Positions 36,883 to 44,904 of a stretch of 64,000 bases of DNA are shown here, piece after piece. Made by a program: the position numbers and the translations under genes. Every line of letters begins with the position of its first letter. The first letter of the stretch is position 1. Origin of the DNA: Reichenbachiella agariperforans. GTDB lineage: Bacteria; Bacteroidota; Bacteroidia; Cytophagales; Cyclobacteriaceae. Location of the stretch: positions 88,232-152,231 of the forward strand of contig NZ_FRAA01000010.1 in NCBI RefSeq assembly GCF_900142205.1, in the 5' to 3' direction. The notes under the pieces are model-generated. The model made no database searches. It saw only the letters and a program-made list of their open reading frames with translations, and was not told the origin of the DNA.

Positions 36883-37524
36883 TTGAAGATTTCAAACAAC
36901 ACCCCATACATTATCGGCATCTGCGGCGGCAGTGCATCTGGCAAGACCAAGTTCCTCTGCGACCTTAGAAACTCATTTAGCGATGAGCAAATAAGTGTCC
37001 TGTCATTAGACAACTATTACCGTCCCTATGAAGAACAGTTCATCGACGAGAATGGCGTGGAAAATTTTGATATCCCTAGCTCGATTGACTTGATCGCGTT
37101 TGCCAAAGATTTGGAAAAGCTCAGAAACGGCGAAACCATCTCCAAACCAGAGTACACTTTCAACAATCCTAACATCATCCCAAAAGAGATCATCACCAAA
37201 CCTGCGCCGATCATCTTGGTAGAGGGGATTTTCATTTTCCATCAAAAAGAAATCACTGATCAGCTAGACCTACGCATCTTCGTAGAAGCCAAGGCACATT
37301 TGATGATCAAGCGCCGGATCAAACGAGATGCTATCGAACGCAACTACGACATGGATGATGTGCTCTACCGATTCGAATATCACGTGATGCCTGCCTACGA
37401 AAAGTATATCCTGCCCCATCGGGACACCTCGGACATCGTCATCCCTAACAACGGCACCACCTTCGAAAAAGGACTAGCAGTCGTCAAAGCCCATTGTAAA
37501 AACACGCTCCCCTCTATCAACTAA
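36883..37524 (+). CDS. udk: uridine kinase
   Basis: The 213-residue enzyme phosphorylates uridine and cytidine to UMP and CMP in pyrimidine salvage. The P-loop GGSASGKT is at residues 15-22. The LDNYYRP segment and FDIPSSID provide substrate contacts, and the lid has KRRIKRDAIERNY. The start is TTG at 36883; no ATG or GTG exists in frame before the P-loop, and MKISNNTPYIIGICGG fits the family N-terminus. It is a single gene followed by a tandem repeat. Confidence 0.92.
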   Translation: MKISNNTPYIIGICGGSASGKTKFLCDLRNSFSDEQISVLSLDNYYRPYEEQFIDENGVENFDIPSSIDLIAFAKDLEKLRNGETISKPEYTFNNPNIIPKEIITKPAPIILVEGIFIFHQKEITDQLDLRIFVEAKAHLMIKRRIKRDAIERNYDMDDVLYRFEYHVMPAYEKYILPHRDTSDIVIPNNGTTFEKGLAVVKAHCKNTLPSIN

Positions 37525-37600
37525 ACCTCGGCCAGAAGAAAATGAGGACAGCCGACAAGAAAAGGACAGCCTCTCGCCAAAAAACGTATGATAAAACTGA

Positions 37601-37785
37601 TGCGACGAGCCGCTGCAACTTGCAGGAAGCTTTCGCACCCATGCGATGAGCCGCTGCAACCTGCAGGAAGCCGTCGCACCCATGCGATGAGTCACTGCAA
37701 CCTGCGGGAAGCCATCGCGCCCATGCGATGAGTCCCAGCAATCTGCGGGAAGCTTTCGCACCGATACGGTGGCTCGCAGCAAATA
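37601..37785. repeat. 41-bp tandem repeat, about 4.5 copies
   Basis: Units start at 37601, 37642, 37683 and 37724, with a degraded partial unit from 37765. Each contains TGCGATGAG, GCAACCTGC(A/G)GGAAGC and TCGCACCCA with a few substitutions. The 41-bp length is not a multiple of three, and reading frames across it are unlikely to be coding. It fills the gap between the 3' ends of udk and rimO. Confidence 0.9.
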
Positions 37786-37807
37786 GCCTGAAACAACTAC
37801 GACGCTA

Positions 37808-39127
37808 CTATTTCTTAAACAAAGGTCTACCGTATAGATCGAATGGCTCTGCATCTGTGATCTCCACATCCACAAAGTCACCAATGCGTAGATAGTTTTC
37901 GTCTGCCTGCACGAGGACTTCATTGTCCACATCTGGAGAGTCGTACTGGGTACGCCCGATGAAGTAGTCCCCATCCTTTCGGTCGATCAGTGTCTTGTGA
38001 ACTTGTCCAATTTTCTTGAGATTCTTCTCTAGAGAGATTCCTTCTTGGAGCTCCATCAGCATGTCTACACGCTCGTTTTTGACCTCCTCAGGCACATCGT
38101 CATTCATCGTACCTGAGTACGTGTCCTCCTCGTGCGAGTAAGCAAACACCCCAAGACGGTCAAACTGACTCCTCTCGACGAAGCGCATCATCTCTTCGAA
38201 ATCCTCCTCGGTCTCACCCGGGTGTCCCGCGATCAGTGTCGTACGAATCGCAATATCTGGAATCTTGCTACGGACATCGTCTAGCAGTTTTTGTGTCTTT
38301 TCTCTATCCGTACCACGACGCATCAGTTTCAGAATCTTAGTCGAACCATGCTGTAGTGGGATATCGAGGTAGTTGCAGATGTTAGGCTTGGCCTTCATCA
38401 CATCGAGTACATCCATCGGAAAACCCGTAGGGAAGGCATAATGCAGACGTATCCACTCCAGTCCCTCGACATCAGAGAGTCGCTCCATCAGTTCTGCCAG
38501 ATTTCTTTTCTTATACAGATCCAAACCGTAATAAGTCGAATCTTGTGCAATCAACAAAATTTCCTTTGCGCCTTTGCTCACGAGATTCTTGGCCTCCACG
38601 ACCAGTTCCTCCATCGGTCGTGAGACGTGTTTGCCACGCATGATAGGGATCGCACAAAACGAGCACGGTCTATCACATCCTTCGGCGATTTTGAGGTGCG
38701 CATAGTGCGTATCAGAGGTCGAAATACGCTCGCCCAGCAGCTCGTGCTTATAGTCCGCCTTGAACTTGGCCAGCAGACCTTTGAGATCCGTCGTCCCAAA
38801 ATACTCATCTACATTAGGGATTTCTTTGCGCAGATCGTCCTTGTAGCGGTGCGAGAGGCAACCCGTCACGAAGACCTTCTCGATATGCCCCTGCTCCTTT
38901 GCATCCACAAAATTGAGGATCGTCTCGATAGACTCTTGCTTGGCATTCTCGATGAACCCGCAGGTATTGATGATCACAGTCGTCGCGTCGTTTTTCTTCG
39001 ACTCATGCACCGCATCGATATCATTGCCCTTCAACTGCGTCAAAATCACTTCAGAATCCACGATATTTTTCGCGCAACCGAGCGTCACGATATTGACCTT
39101 TTCTTTTCTTCTGCCTTTTGTTTTCAA
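37808..39127 (-). CDS. rimO: ribosomal protein S12 methylthiotransferase RimO
   Basis: The 439-residue protein has the N-terminal MTTase domain with LGCAKN, NTCGFI and TGCLSHR cysteines. The radical SAM core has CDRPCSFC and the later DVPEEVKNERV block. A TRAM domain closes the protein (about 370-439). It adds a methylthio group to an aspartate of ribosomal protein S12. Distinction from MiaB rests on the LGCAKN-NTCGF pattern, the DLYGRPLF ending and overall similarity. The start is TTG at 39127. A TAACTTTG element at 39157-39150 is a possible promoter. Confidence 0.93.
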   Translation of the reverse strand: MKTKGRRKEKVNIVTLGCAKNIVDSEVILTQLKGNDIDAVHESKKNDATTVIINTCGFIENAKQESIETILNFVDAKEQGHIEKVFVTGCLSHRYKDDLRKEIPNVDEYFGTTDLKGLLAKFKADYKHELLGERISTSDTHYAHLKIAEGCDRPCSFCAIPIMRGKHVSRPMEELVVEAKNLVSKGAKEILLIAQDSTYYGLDLYKKRNLAELMERLSDVEGLEWIRLHYAFPTGFPMDVLDVMKAKPNICNYLDIPLQHGSTKILKLMRRGTDREKTQKLLDDVRSKIPDIAIRTTLIAGHPGETEEDFEEMMRFVERSQFDRLGVFAYSHEEDTYSGTMNDDVPEEVKNERVDMLMELQEGISLEKNLKKIGQVHKTLIDRKDGDYFIGRTQYDSPDVDNEVLVQADENYLRIGDFVDVEITDAEPFDLYGRPLFKK

Positions 39128-39149
39128 AGTATCCCTCTTAGATGAACCG

Positions 39150-39157
39150 CAAAGTTA
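39150..39157 (-). promoter_or_regulatory. putative rimO -7 element (TAACTTTG)
   Basis: TAACTTTG on the minus strand matches TAnnTTTG and ends 22 bases before the rimO start codon. The nearest TTTG upstream is 14 bases away, shorter than the usual spacing. Confidence 0.45.
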
Positions 39158-39216
39158 GCGCATCAGGCCATCAAAGTAGAATGGAGTGGTTTAAAGTTTA
39201 GGCATACCTTACCAAC

Positions 39217-39276
39217 CCGTCATTCGCTGAAGCGACGTAGGAGCTATCAGGGAATTCCCCACGGCAAGCACTGCAC
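39217..39276 (+). repeat. dispersed intergenic repeat, copy 1
   Basis: This about 60-bp sequence opens CGTCATTCGCTGAAGCGACG and contains GGAGCTATCAGGGAAT. Related copies are at 40756-40790, 40857-40916 and, inverted, 44662-44725. All are intergenic. Confidence 0.8.
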
Positions 39277-39296
39277 TAGCCTGCCAGACGAGGGGG

Positions 39297-39321
39297 ATAC
39301 CCCGATCTCACGTCGGGGTAT
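39297..39321. repeat. palindromic repeat (CCCGA-TCTCACG-TCGGG type)
   Basis: ATACCCCGA and TCGGGGTAT form a 9-bp stem around the loop TCTCACG, followed by GACG. The same loop and flank recur in the 57885-59172 array, where the stem is AGCCCGA/TCGGGCT. The stem changes are therefore compensatory. A run of ten G (39329-39338) follows. Confidence 0.8.
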
Positions 39322-39505
39322 GACGAAAGGGGGGGGGGAGCGGGGTATGACGAAGGAAAAAAGGGCGAAGCATGACGGATGGGAGAAGAGCGAGGTATGA
39401 CGAAAAATGGAAAACCTGTCAGGGTTTAAGGAATCAAAACATAGAATTCTCTTCTCTCCCCCTCCACTATTAGCCAAAAGCTATCGTCAATCAGAAAATC
39501 GGTAC

Positions 39506-39513
39506 TATTTTTG
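39506..39513 (+). promoter_or_regulatory. putative TPR-gene -7 element (TATTTTTG)
   Basis: TATTTTTG matches TAnnTTTG and ends 19 bases before the ATG at 39533, which supports that start over a longer open frame from 39407. Confidence 0.45.
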
Positions 39514-39532
39514 GAATGATTGCTTCAAATCT

Positions 39533-40690
39533 ATGAGAAACATCATCCTTACACTTACTATGCTATTGGTTTCCCTAGCGGGAAAATCACAGGTTGCGGA
39601 TAGTCTACCCGCACTGCTCACCGATATGAACGTGCAGATCGAGTCTACCGAAGGGATCAACTCGATGTACAATTTTGATTTCAAACGCGCCGATAGTCAG
39701 TTTCGCTGGATCAAAAGCAAGTACCCTTGGCATCCACTCCCGGATTTTCTACTCGGCCTCAGTCAGTGGTGGCGCATCATGCCCAACGTCCTCAACGAAC
39801 AATATGACGAAGAATTCCTGTTTCACATGGATAGCGCCATCGTCAAGGCAGAGCAAATCTATGAGCGAGGCAGTGTCATCGAAGGGGCGTTTATCCTGGC
39901 AGCCGCCTATGCCTTCAAGGGGCGACTCTATGCTGAGCGCAAAGACTGGGGCAAAGCAGCATCAGCAGCCAGTAGTGCCATGGGCTACCTCGAAGAGTGC
40001 CGTGGCAAAGAGGAATTCAGTCCCGAAATCCTATTCGGTGACGGCCTATACAACTACTACATCGAGTGGATTCCCGAGAACTACCCCATGCTGAAGCCCA
40101 TCATTATGTTCTTCGAAGATGGAGACAAAAAGCTAGGCATACAGCAGCTCAAAGACGCAGCAAACAACGCCTTCTACACACGCACCGAGGCGCAGTACTT
40201 CCTCATGCGGATTCAGGCCAACGAGCTAAAGGATCAGCAAGCAGCCCTGTTCACCGCAGACTATCTACACAAAACCTATCCCAACAATGCCTACTTTGAG
40301 CGCTACTACGCCCGCATCCTGTACTCCAACGGTCAGTACCGTAGATGCCAACAAGTAGCCCACGACATCCTCCACAAAATCGACAGTGCATATCTAGGCT
40401 ATGAAGCCAATAGCGGTCGCTATGCTGCTTTCTTTCTCGGAGAAGTATATAGTGCCAGAGGCGATTATGATACTGCCAAAAAGTATTTTGAACTGAGTAT
40501 AAAATATGGTGATGAAATCGGTGCGCAAGAAATGGGCTACTACATCTACTCCGTCCTCAACCTAGGCGAAATCGCCATGAAAGAAGGCAATGAGGATGAG
40601 GCCAAAGACTATTTTAAGCGAGTCAAAAAGCTATCCGACCGAGGCGACCGCTCCAACAAGCTCGCCAAGCGGTATCTCAAAGAGATGTAA
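39533..40690 (+). CDS. exported tetratricopeptide repeat protein
   Basis: The 385-residue protein, started at the ATG at 39533, begins with a signal peptide (MRNIILTLTMLLVSLAGKSQ). An open frame extends 42 codons upstream but lacks protein-like sequence there. The mature protein is alpha-helical with TPR-like units, clearest near the end (FFLGEVYSARGDYDTAKKYFELSIKYGD and LGEIAMKEGNEDEAKDYFKRVKKLSD). It is probably a periplasmic scaffold. It is a single gene, convergent with the glycosyltransferase downstream. Confidence 0.85.
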   Translation: MRNIILTLTMLLVSLAGKSQVADSLPALLTDMNVQIESTEGINSMYNFDFKRADSQFRWIKSKYPWHPLPDFLLGLSQWWRIMPNVLNEQYDEEFLFHMDSAIVKAEQIYERGSVIEGAFILAAAYAFKGRLYAERKDWGKAASAASSAMGYLEECRGKEEFSPEILFGDGLYNYYIEWIPENYPMLKPIIMFFEDGDKKLGIQQLKDAANNAFYTRTEAQYFLMRIQANELKDQQAALFTADYLHKTYPNNAYFERYYARILYSNGQYRRCQQVAHDILHKIDSAYLGYEANSGRYAAFFLGEVYSARGDYDTAKKYFELSIKYGDEIGAQEMGYYIYSVLNLGEIAMKEGNEDEAKDYFKRVKKLSDRGDRSNKLAKRYLKEM

Positions 40691-40755
40691 CCTTATTGAT
40701 TTTAGATCCTAGATTTTAGACTCTAGAACCTAGACAAAAACAAATGTCCTACCAA

Positions 40756-40790
40756 CCTTCATTCTCTGAAGCGACGCAGGAGCTATCAGG
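40756..40790 (+). repeat. dispersed intergenic repeat, truncated copy 2
   Basis: This copy carries TTCATTCTCTGAAGCGACG and GGAGCTATCAGG, then stops. It is a shortened member of the family described at 39217. Confidence 0.75.
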
Positions 40791-40856
40791 ATTAGACACT
40801 AGATTATTAGACCTTAGATTTTAGACGCTGCTCAACTCATACACCCTGTCTCCTCA

Positions 40857-40916
40857 CCCGTCATTCTCTGAAGCGGCGAAGGAGCTATCAGGGAATCTCC
40901 AGCGGTAAGCGCTGCG
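40857..40916 (+). repeat. dispersed intergenic repeat, copy 3
   Basis: This copy carries CCGTCATTCTCTGAAGCGGC and GGAGCTATCAGGGAATC, then GCGGTAAGCGCTGC. It is full-length and about 100 bp from copy 2. Confidence 0.8.
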
Positions 40917-40929
40917 TAACTCATACAAC

Positions 40930-40974
40930 CTGTCACCGTCATACCCCGATCAAGTCGGGGAATGACGGTGACAG
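40930..40974. terminator. 20-bp hairpin between convergent genes
   Basis: Bases 40930-40949 and 40955-40974 form a 20-bp stem with one mismatch around the loop TCAAG. The inner part is CCCCGA/TCGGGG. It ends five bases from the stop of the convergent glycosyltransferase gene. There is no T-run, so its role as a terminator is inferred from position. It also resembles the palindromic repeats of this window. Confidence 0.65.
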
Positions 40975-40979
40975 TGGGA

Positions 40980-42053
40980 CTAAACATCAAACAAAGACAG
41001 GAAATTAGCGGTATTGGATGCTACAGAGAACTGCTCTACGACGGTCTTTCTACCCTGAACGCCCATGTCTCGGCGTATTGACTCATTGAGTAGCAAGTCT
41101 CGTAAATACATCTCCCAGTCTGCCAATGTTTCGCAATGATAGCCAGAGATACCGTGTGTCACGATCTCTGCATTGACACCCACGGGAGTTACCAACACAG
41201 CCTTTTCGAGCGACATAAACTGCAGTGCTTTGAACCCGCACTTGCCCTTGGCCCACTCATCGACCTCTAGCGGCATCACACCTATATCGATGCGGTTGAG
41301 GTCTTGGATTTCCGTCTGGTCATTCCATGGGAGGAAAATAAAGTCCTCAATCTCAGACACTGGCTTTTGATCCGCTATCACGACAAAGTCAAAGGCGATT
41401 TCTTGTCTTAGGCTATTGATGACCGGAGCGATAAGCTCCAGATATTTGAGTGTCGAATGCGTCCCTGTCCAACCGATCACAGGTCTGTCAGTAGACTTTT
41501 GCGGAGCAGGTACATGCCGACGACCCGTATCCAATGTCGTCGGGTTCACGACTACTCTATCACTGTACTGGCGGGCATAGCTAGAGAGGAACTCGTTACC
41601 CGCGCTCACACGATGGCTCCATCGACAGATTGTAGCAACTTTACTAGCCCACTTGAGCTTAGCAATGAGCCCATTGGTATCAGTGGTGTTTTCCTTCCAG
41701 ATCGCATCATCAAAATCGTAAATCACCTTCTTCTCCAGCACCCTTGCCAGTACCCATTCGAACACGGGAGGTCCCAAAGGAGCGGCTTCTCTGTGGATAA
41801 AAATAAAATCATAGCGACTCGCCTTGAGCAACATCCACTTTCGTCTAACAAAGCCCTTGACGATTCCTAGTATCTTTTGGAGTCCGTGACCGGGTAGATA
41901 TAACACAGCCCAGGTCTTGTCATCGATAAAACTCTGACGATCTACCTGCACACCTTTTGCTTCCAAAAAAGGAATGTACTGCTCAAAGCGAAAACGCTGC
42001 GATCCAGCCGTGTCTTGCGGGTAGGGTGTAATAAAAAGGACTTTTTTGGTCAT
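40980..42053 (-). CDS. GT-B fold glycosyltransferase
   Basis: The 357-residue protein has the two-domain GT-B plan. The N-terminal domain opens KVLFITPYPQDTAGSQRFRFEQYIPFLEAKGV and contains IYDFDDAIWKEN. The C-terminal domain has PVIGWTGTHSTLKYL and the donor-binding GKCGFKALQFMSLEKAVLVTPVGVNAE, with a glutamate-poor variant of the E-x7-E motif. It lacks a signal peptide and probably works at the inner face of the membrane on a surface glycan. Its ATG overlaps the stop of the epimerase gene by four bases. Confidence 0.85.
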   Translation of the reverse strand: MTKKVLFITPYPQDTAGSQRFRFEQYIPFLEAKGVQVDRQSFIDDKTWAVLYLPGHGLQKILGIVKGFVRRKWMLLKASRYDFIFIHREAAPLGPPVFEWVLARVLEKKVIYDFDDAIWKENTTDTNGLIAKLKWASKVATICRWSHRVSAGNEFLSSYARQYSDRVVVNPTTLDTGRRHVPAPQKSTDRPVIGWTGTHSTLKYLELIAPVINSLRQEIAFDFVVIADQKPVSEIEDFIFLPWNDQTEIQDLNRIDIGVMPLEVDEWAKGKCGFKALQFMSLEKAVLVTPVGVNAEIVTHGISGYHCETLADWEMYLRDLLLNESIRRDMGVQGRKTVVEQFSVASNTANFLSLFDV

Positions 42054-43051
42054 GAAGGGTCTTTGATCCAGTTGGGAGGCAAATTCTTATATATTTCGAT
42101 CTCATCAAACTTTTGGCTAGATTTCACACCTTCTTTTTTTGCCCATTGTGCCATAGCGACGATCCCCTCCGCGAGAGGCGTAGCTGTTGGCAGTTGATAG
42201 TAGCGAGCCAATTTGTCATGGCTACAGTGGGCATGTTTGACCTCCTTTCGTGCCTCTAAGAACCGAATCTCCTCTGACGACCCGAAAGCGGCCTGTATCT
42301 TCTCTGCCAACTCTAGTACGGTACAAGTCTCATCTGCCCCGATATTGAATACCTCTCCATACATATTGGTACGATGCGCTGCCTCGGCAATCACGGGAGC
42401 AACGTCATCCACATGACTAAAAGCACGTGTCTGGCTGCCATCTCCATAGATCGTCAGTGGCTTCCTCTCCATGATTTGCTTCATAAAGATTCCGAGGACA
42501 TTGCGGTAGGGATCGCCTAGATTCTGGCGTTCGCCATATACATTGTGCGGACGAAAGATCACATAGTCCTGCCCAAACATCTCCTTCGACACCTTCAGTT
42601 CCATCTCAAAGGCATATTTGGCTATCCCATAAGGATCCTCAGGATCAGGAATCATATCCTCAGTCATCGGAGTAGGCTGTCCTCCATACACAGCGATAGA
42701 AGATGCAAACACAAAGCACTTTACCTCATGTTTGATGGACTCGTTGAGCAGGTTGACACTGCCTGTCAAGTTGTTTTGGTAATTGAATCGCTTGATGAAA
42801 TGACTCAGTCCCTCCGCAGCATAGGCAGCCAAATGATAGACATAGTCAAAGTGATGTGTATCAAAAAGATCCGCCAACAAGACGTGATCCAGAATAGCCC
42901 CCTGCACAAAGGTCGCCTGCCTAGGGACATTCGCCACGAAACCACCACTCAAGTCATCCAATACCACGACCTCATGCCCCATATCTATCAGCTGCTCGCA
43001 CACATGACTCCCAATAAACCCGGCTCCTCCGGTCACTAAACTCTTTGGCAT
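42050..43051 (-). CDS. NAD-dependent sugar-nucleotide epimerase/dehydratase
   Basis: The 333-residue extended SDR protein has the NAD-binding motif GGAGFIGSH (residues 8-16) and catalytic Tyr141/Lys145 (YGIAK), with SSIAVYGG upstream. Its pattern matches UDP-glucose 4-epimerase-like enzymes that make activated sugars for surface polysaccharides. The exact substrate cannot be set from sequence alone. It forms a translationally coupled pair with the glycosyltransferase downstream. Confidence 0.9.
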   Translation of the reverse strand: MPKSLVTGGAGFIGSHVCEQLIDMGHEVVVLDDLSGGFVANVPRQATFVQGAILDHVLLADLFDTHHFDYVYHLAAYAAEGLSHFIKRFNYQNNLTGSVNLLNESIKHEVKCFVFASSIAVYGGQPTPMTEDMIPDPEDPYGIAKYAFEMELKVSKEMFGQDYVIFRPHNVYGERQNLGDPYRNVLGIFMKQIMERKPLTIYGDGSQTRAFSHVDDVAPVIAEAAHRTNMYGEVFNIGADETCTVLELAEKIQAAFGSSEEIRFLEARKEVKHAHCSHDKLARYYQLPTATPLAEGIVAMAQWAKKEGVKSSQKFDEIEIYKNLPPNWIKDPS

Positions 43052-43248
43052 ACTTTTTTAAACATTTAGCACTTCCAATTCAGAATAAAGGCTATTAAAA
43101 AATTTCATCCCTCTTTTTTCAAAGCAAAACCCTGAGTTCAATTTCAACTTTCATTAAAATATTGTCTGAAATGCATCCTCCACACTTTGTCTTCAAGCCA
43201 GGCCTATCTGCGGGATGGTATAATAGACCTGCACGATTTATTACGGTC

Positions 43249-44355
43249 TCAGTTTCTAGCAAAAAACGCTTTGATTTTCGTGCAAATATAATCGACCTCC
43301 TCGTTTTCCAGTTCAGGAAAGATAGGGAGAGACAAAATCTCTTGACTCCATCGATGCGCCACGGAAAAGTCATCAGCGCTGTAATTACACGCTTGAAAAA
43401 CAGGCAAAAAAGGCAGTGCCACGGGATAGTGAATATCGGTCTCTACACCCTGCTCCCGTAGATAGTCAGCCAAAGCATCACGTTTTTTACACCGGATCAC
43501 ATACTGATGATAGACGTGGTCGTTACCTACGCGCTCATGCGGCAGAGCCAGTCCACCTAGAGTACTCAACTGGTGACTGTATGTAGCAGCTATGGCTCTT
43601 CTCCGCTGATTCCAATGCTTAAGATGAGGCATTTTCGCTAAGAGAATCGCGGCTTGCAGTTCATCCATTCGGCTAGTCATCCCCGCCACCGTATGCTCGT
43701 GACGCTGAAGTCCTCCTTGATTCGCTACCCGTCTACAATCCTCCGCCAGTTTAGCGTCACGGGTCAAGATCATCCCTGCATCTCCTAATGCACCTAAATT
43801 CTTCGTGGGATAGAAACTATAAACCACCGCATCCGAAAAAGCACCTGGAGCTTCCTGCTGTTGCAGTGCACCATGTGCCTGTGCAGCATCCTCCACGATC
43901 GCCAGCCCCCTATCTTTACACAACTGACTCAGGGCAACCATATCTACCATCTGTCCATAGAGATGCACTGGCACCACAGCTTTGGTACCTGCAGTTATTT
44001 TGGCTTCTACCTTTTCCAAATTCATCAGATAATCGCTATCCACATCCACAAAAACAGGCTTAGCGCCCAATTGAGTCACACAGCTAGCCGTCGAGACCCA
44101 CGACATGGCAGGGATCACCACTTCGTCACCAGCAGTCACACCCAGTGCCATCAATGCCACCGTTAGTGCATCCGTTCCATTACCGACTGCTATCCCGTGA
44201 GTCTGAGCATTCAACGCTCCCCAACCTTGCTCCAAAGCCCTGACCTTGTCCCCGTGCAAGAAGCGTCCTGACTGGATGACTTCTTGCATCGCTACATTGA
44301 GCTCGTCTGCTAGTGCGGTATTTTGTCGAGTCAGATCAAAAAAAGGAATTTGCAT
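43249..44355 (-). CDS. DegT/DnrJ/EryC1/StrS family sugar aminotransferase
   Basis: The 368-residue PLP enzyme starts MQIPFFDLTRQNTALADEL. The internal-aldimine Lys185 is in SFYPTKNLGALGDAG, and EDAAQAHGA holds the Asp that contacts the pyridine nitrogen. It would transfer an amino group to a keto-sugar nucleotide, giving an amino sugar for the glycan built in this region. It is about 200 bp upstream of the epimerase gene, on the same strand. Confidence 0.92.
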   Translation of the reverse strand: MQIPFFDLTRQNTALADELNVAMQEVIQSGRFLHGDKVRALEQGWGALNAQTHGIAVGNGTDALTVALMALGVTAGDEVVIPAMSWVSTASCVTQLGAKPVFVDVDSDYLMNLEKVEAKITAGTKAVVPVHLYGQMVDMVALSQLCKDRGLAIVEDAAQAHGALQQQEAPGAFSDAVVYSFYPTKNLGALGDAGMILTRDAKLAEDCRRVANQGGLQRHEHTVAGMTSRMDELQAAILLAKMPHLKHWNQRRRAIAATYSHQLSTLGGLALPHERVGNDHVYHQYVIRCKKRDALADYLREQGVETDIHYPVALPFLPVFQACNYSADDFSVAHRWSQEILSLPIFPELENEEVDYICTKIKAFFARN

Positions 44356-44385
44356 GGTGTAAGGGTTAGTAGTGGTTTAGGATTT

Positions 44386-44513
44386 AATGCCGTTTAGTTA
44401 AGCCATTTTTAATCCGCCTGGGTTCGTGTCTCCACGAATCCTATCTGTATGATCGTGAGAATACGATCACGGGTGGCTATATTGGGTCTCTTCAAGCTTA
44501 ACTAAACGGCATT
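44386..44513. mobile_element. 128-bp MITE-like element with 18-bp terminal inverted repeats
   Basis: AATGCCGTTTAGTTAAGC (44386-44403) is exactly inverted at 44496-44513. The interior contains two further hairpins: GGTTCGTG/CACGAATCC near 44421-44441, and TGATCGT/ACGATCA near 44450-44470. It has no open frame. Perfect terminal repeats and a structured core are typical of a non-autonomous transposable element. A clear target-site duplication is not visible. A folded RNA is the alternative. Confidence 0.7.
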
Positions 44514-44904
44514 GATAAAAGAGGTCAAAATTAAAACAATAGTTTGAAAGCTGTGGTCGCGGATATCTTTTCATCCGACACAGTTTCCATCAAAACACTA
44601 TCCCAGAGGAACAAACCCAATGGCAAAGGTATTTAACCTCTCGCCTGACAGGATGCAAGGGCAGCACAGTGCTTACCGCTGGGGGATTCCCTGATAGCTC
44701 CTCCGTCAGCTTCAGAGAATGACGGATGAAGGGAGCGACGAGCAGGGTTTTAACGTACTGATTTCCTCAATAATGACCAACTTAGGTAAAGGGGTCTGGT
44801 TTAAATGCGTTTGCCATGAAACAAACACTTCCAAATCCTCAGAAATCAAAGTAACTTCGACCCTCAGAAAACAAACAAAAACACCCTAGTAAGATAGCCA
44901 AACC
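44514..44904. other. non-coding region upstream of the exporter operon
   Basis: This stretch of about 390 bp between the MITE-like element and the polytopic membrane protein gene has no convincing open frame. It contains the inverted copy of the dispersed repeat at 44662-44725. The promoter of the downstream operon should lie between about 44740 and 44904, but no good TAnnTTTG match was found. Confidence 0.4.
44662..44725 (-). repeat. dispersed intergenic repeat, copy 4 (inverted)
   Basis: Read on the minus strand it begins CCGTCATTCTCTGAAGC and continues GGAGCTATCAGGGAATCC, then AGCGGTAAGCACTGTGCTGC. It matches the copies at 39217 and 40857. Confidence 0.8.

Noticed and set aside
37601..37785. 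CRISPR array
   Set aside because: The repeats are contiguous 41-bp tandem units without unique spacers, and no cas gene is present.
37474..37974. Minus-strand open frame of 166 codons across the 41-bp repeat
   Set aside because: It overlaps both udk and rimO in other frames, and the repeat unit is not a multiple of three.
39407..39532. Longer N-terminus for the TPR protein
   Set aside because: The extension has no similarity to a protein start, whereas the ATG at 39533 begins a clear signal peptide after a promoter-like element.
44386..44513. tRNA or tmRNA gene
   Set aside because: It has hairpins but no T-loop or CCA-like acceptor arrangement; the perfect long terminal repeats fit a mobile element better.
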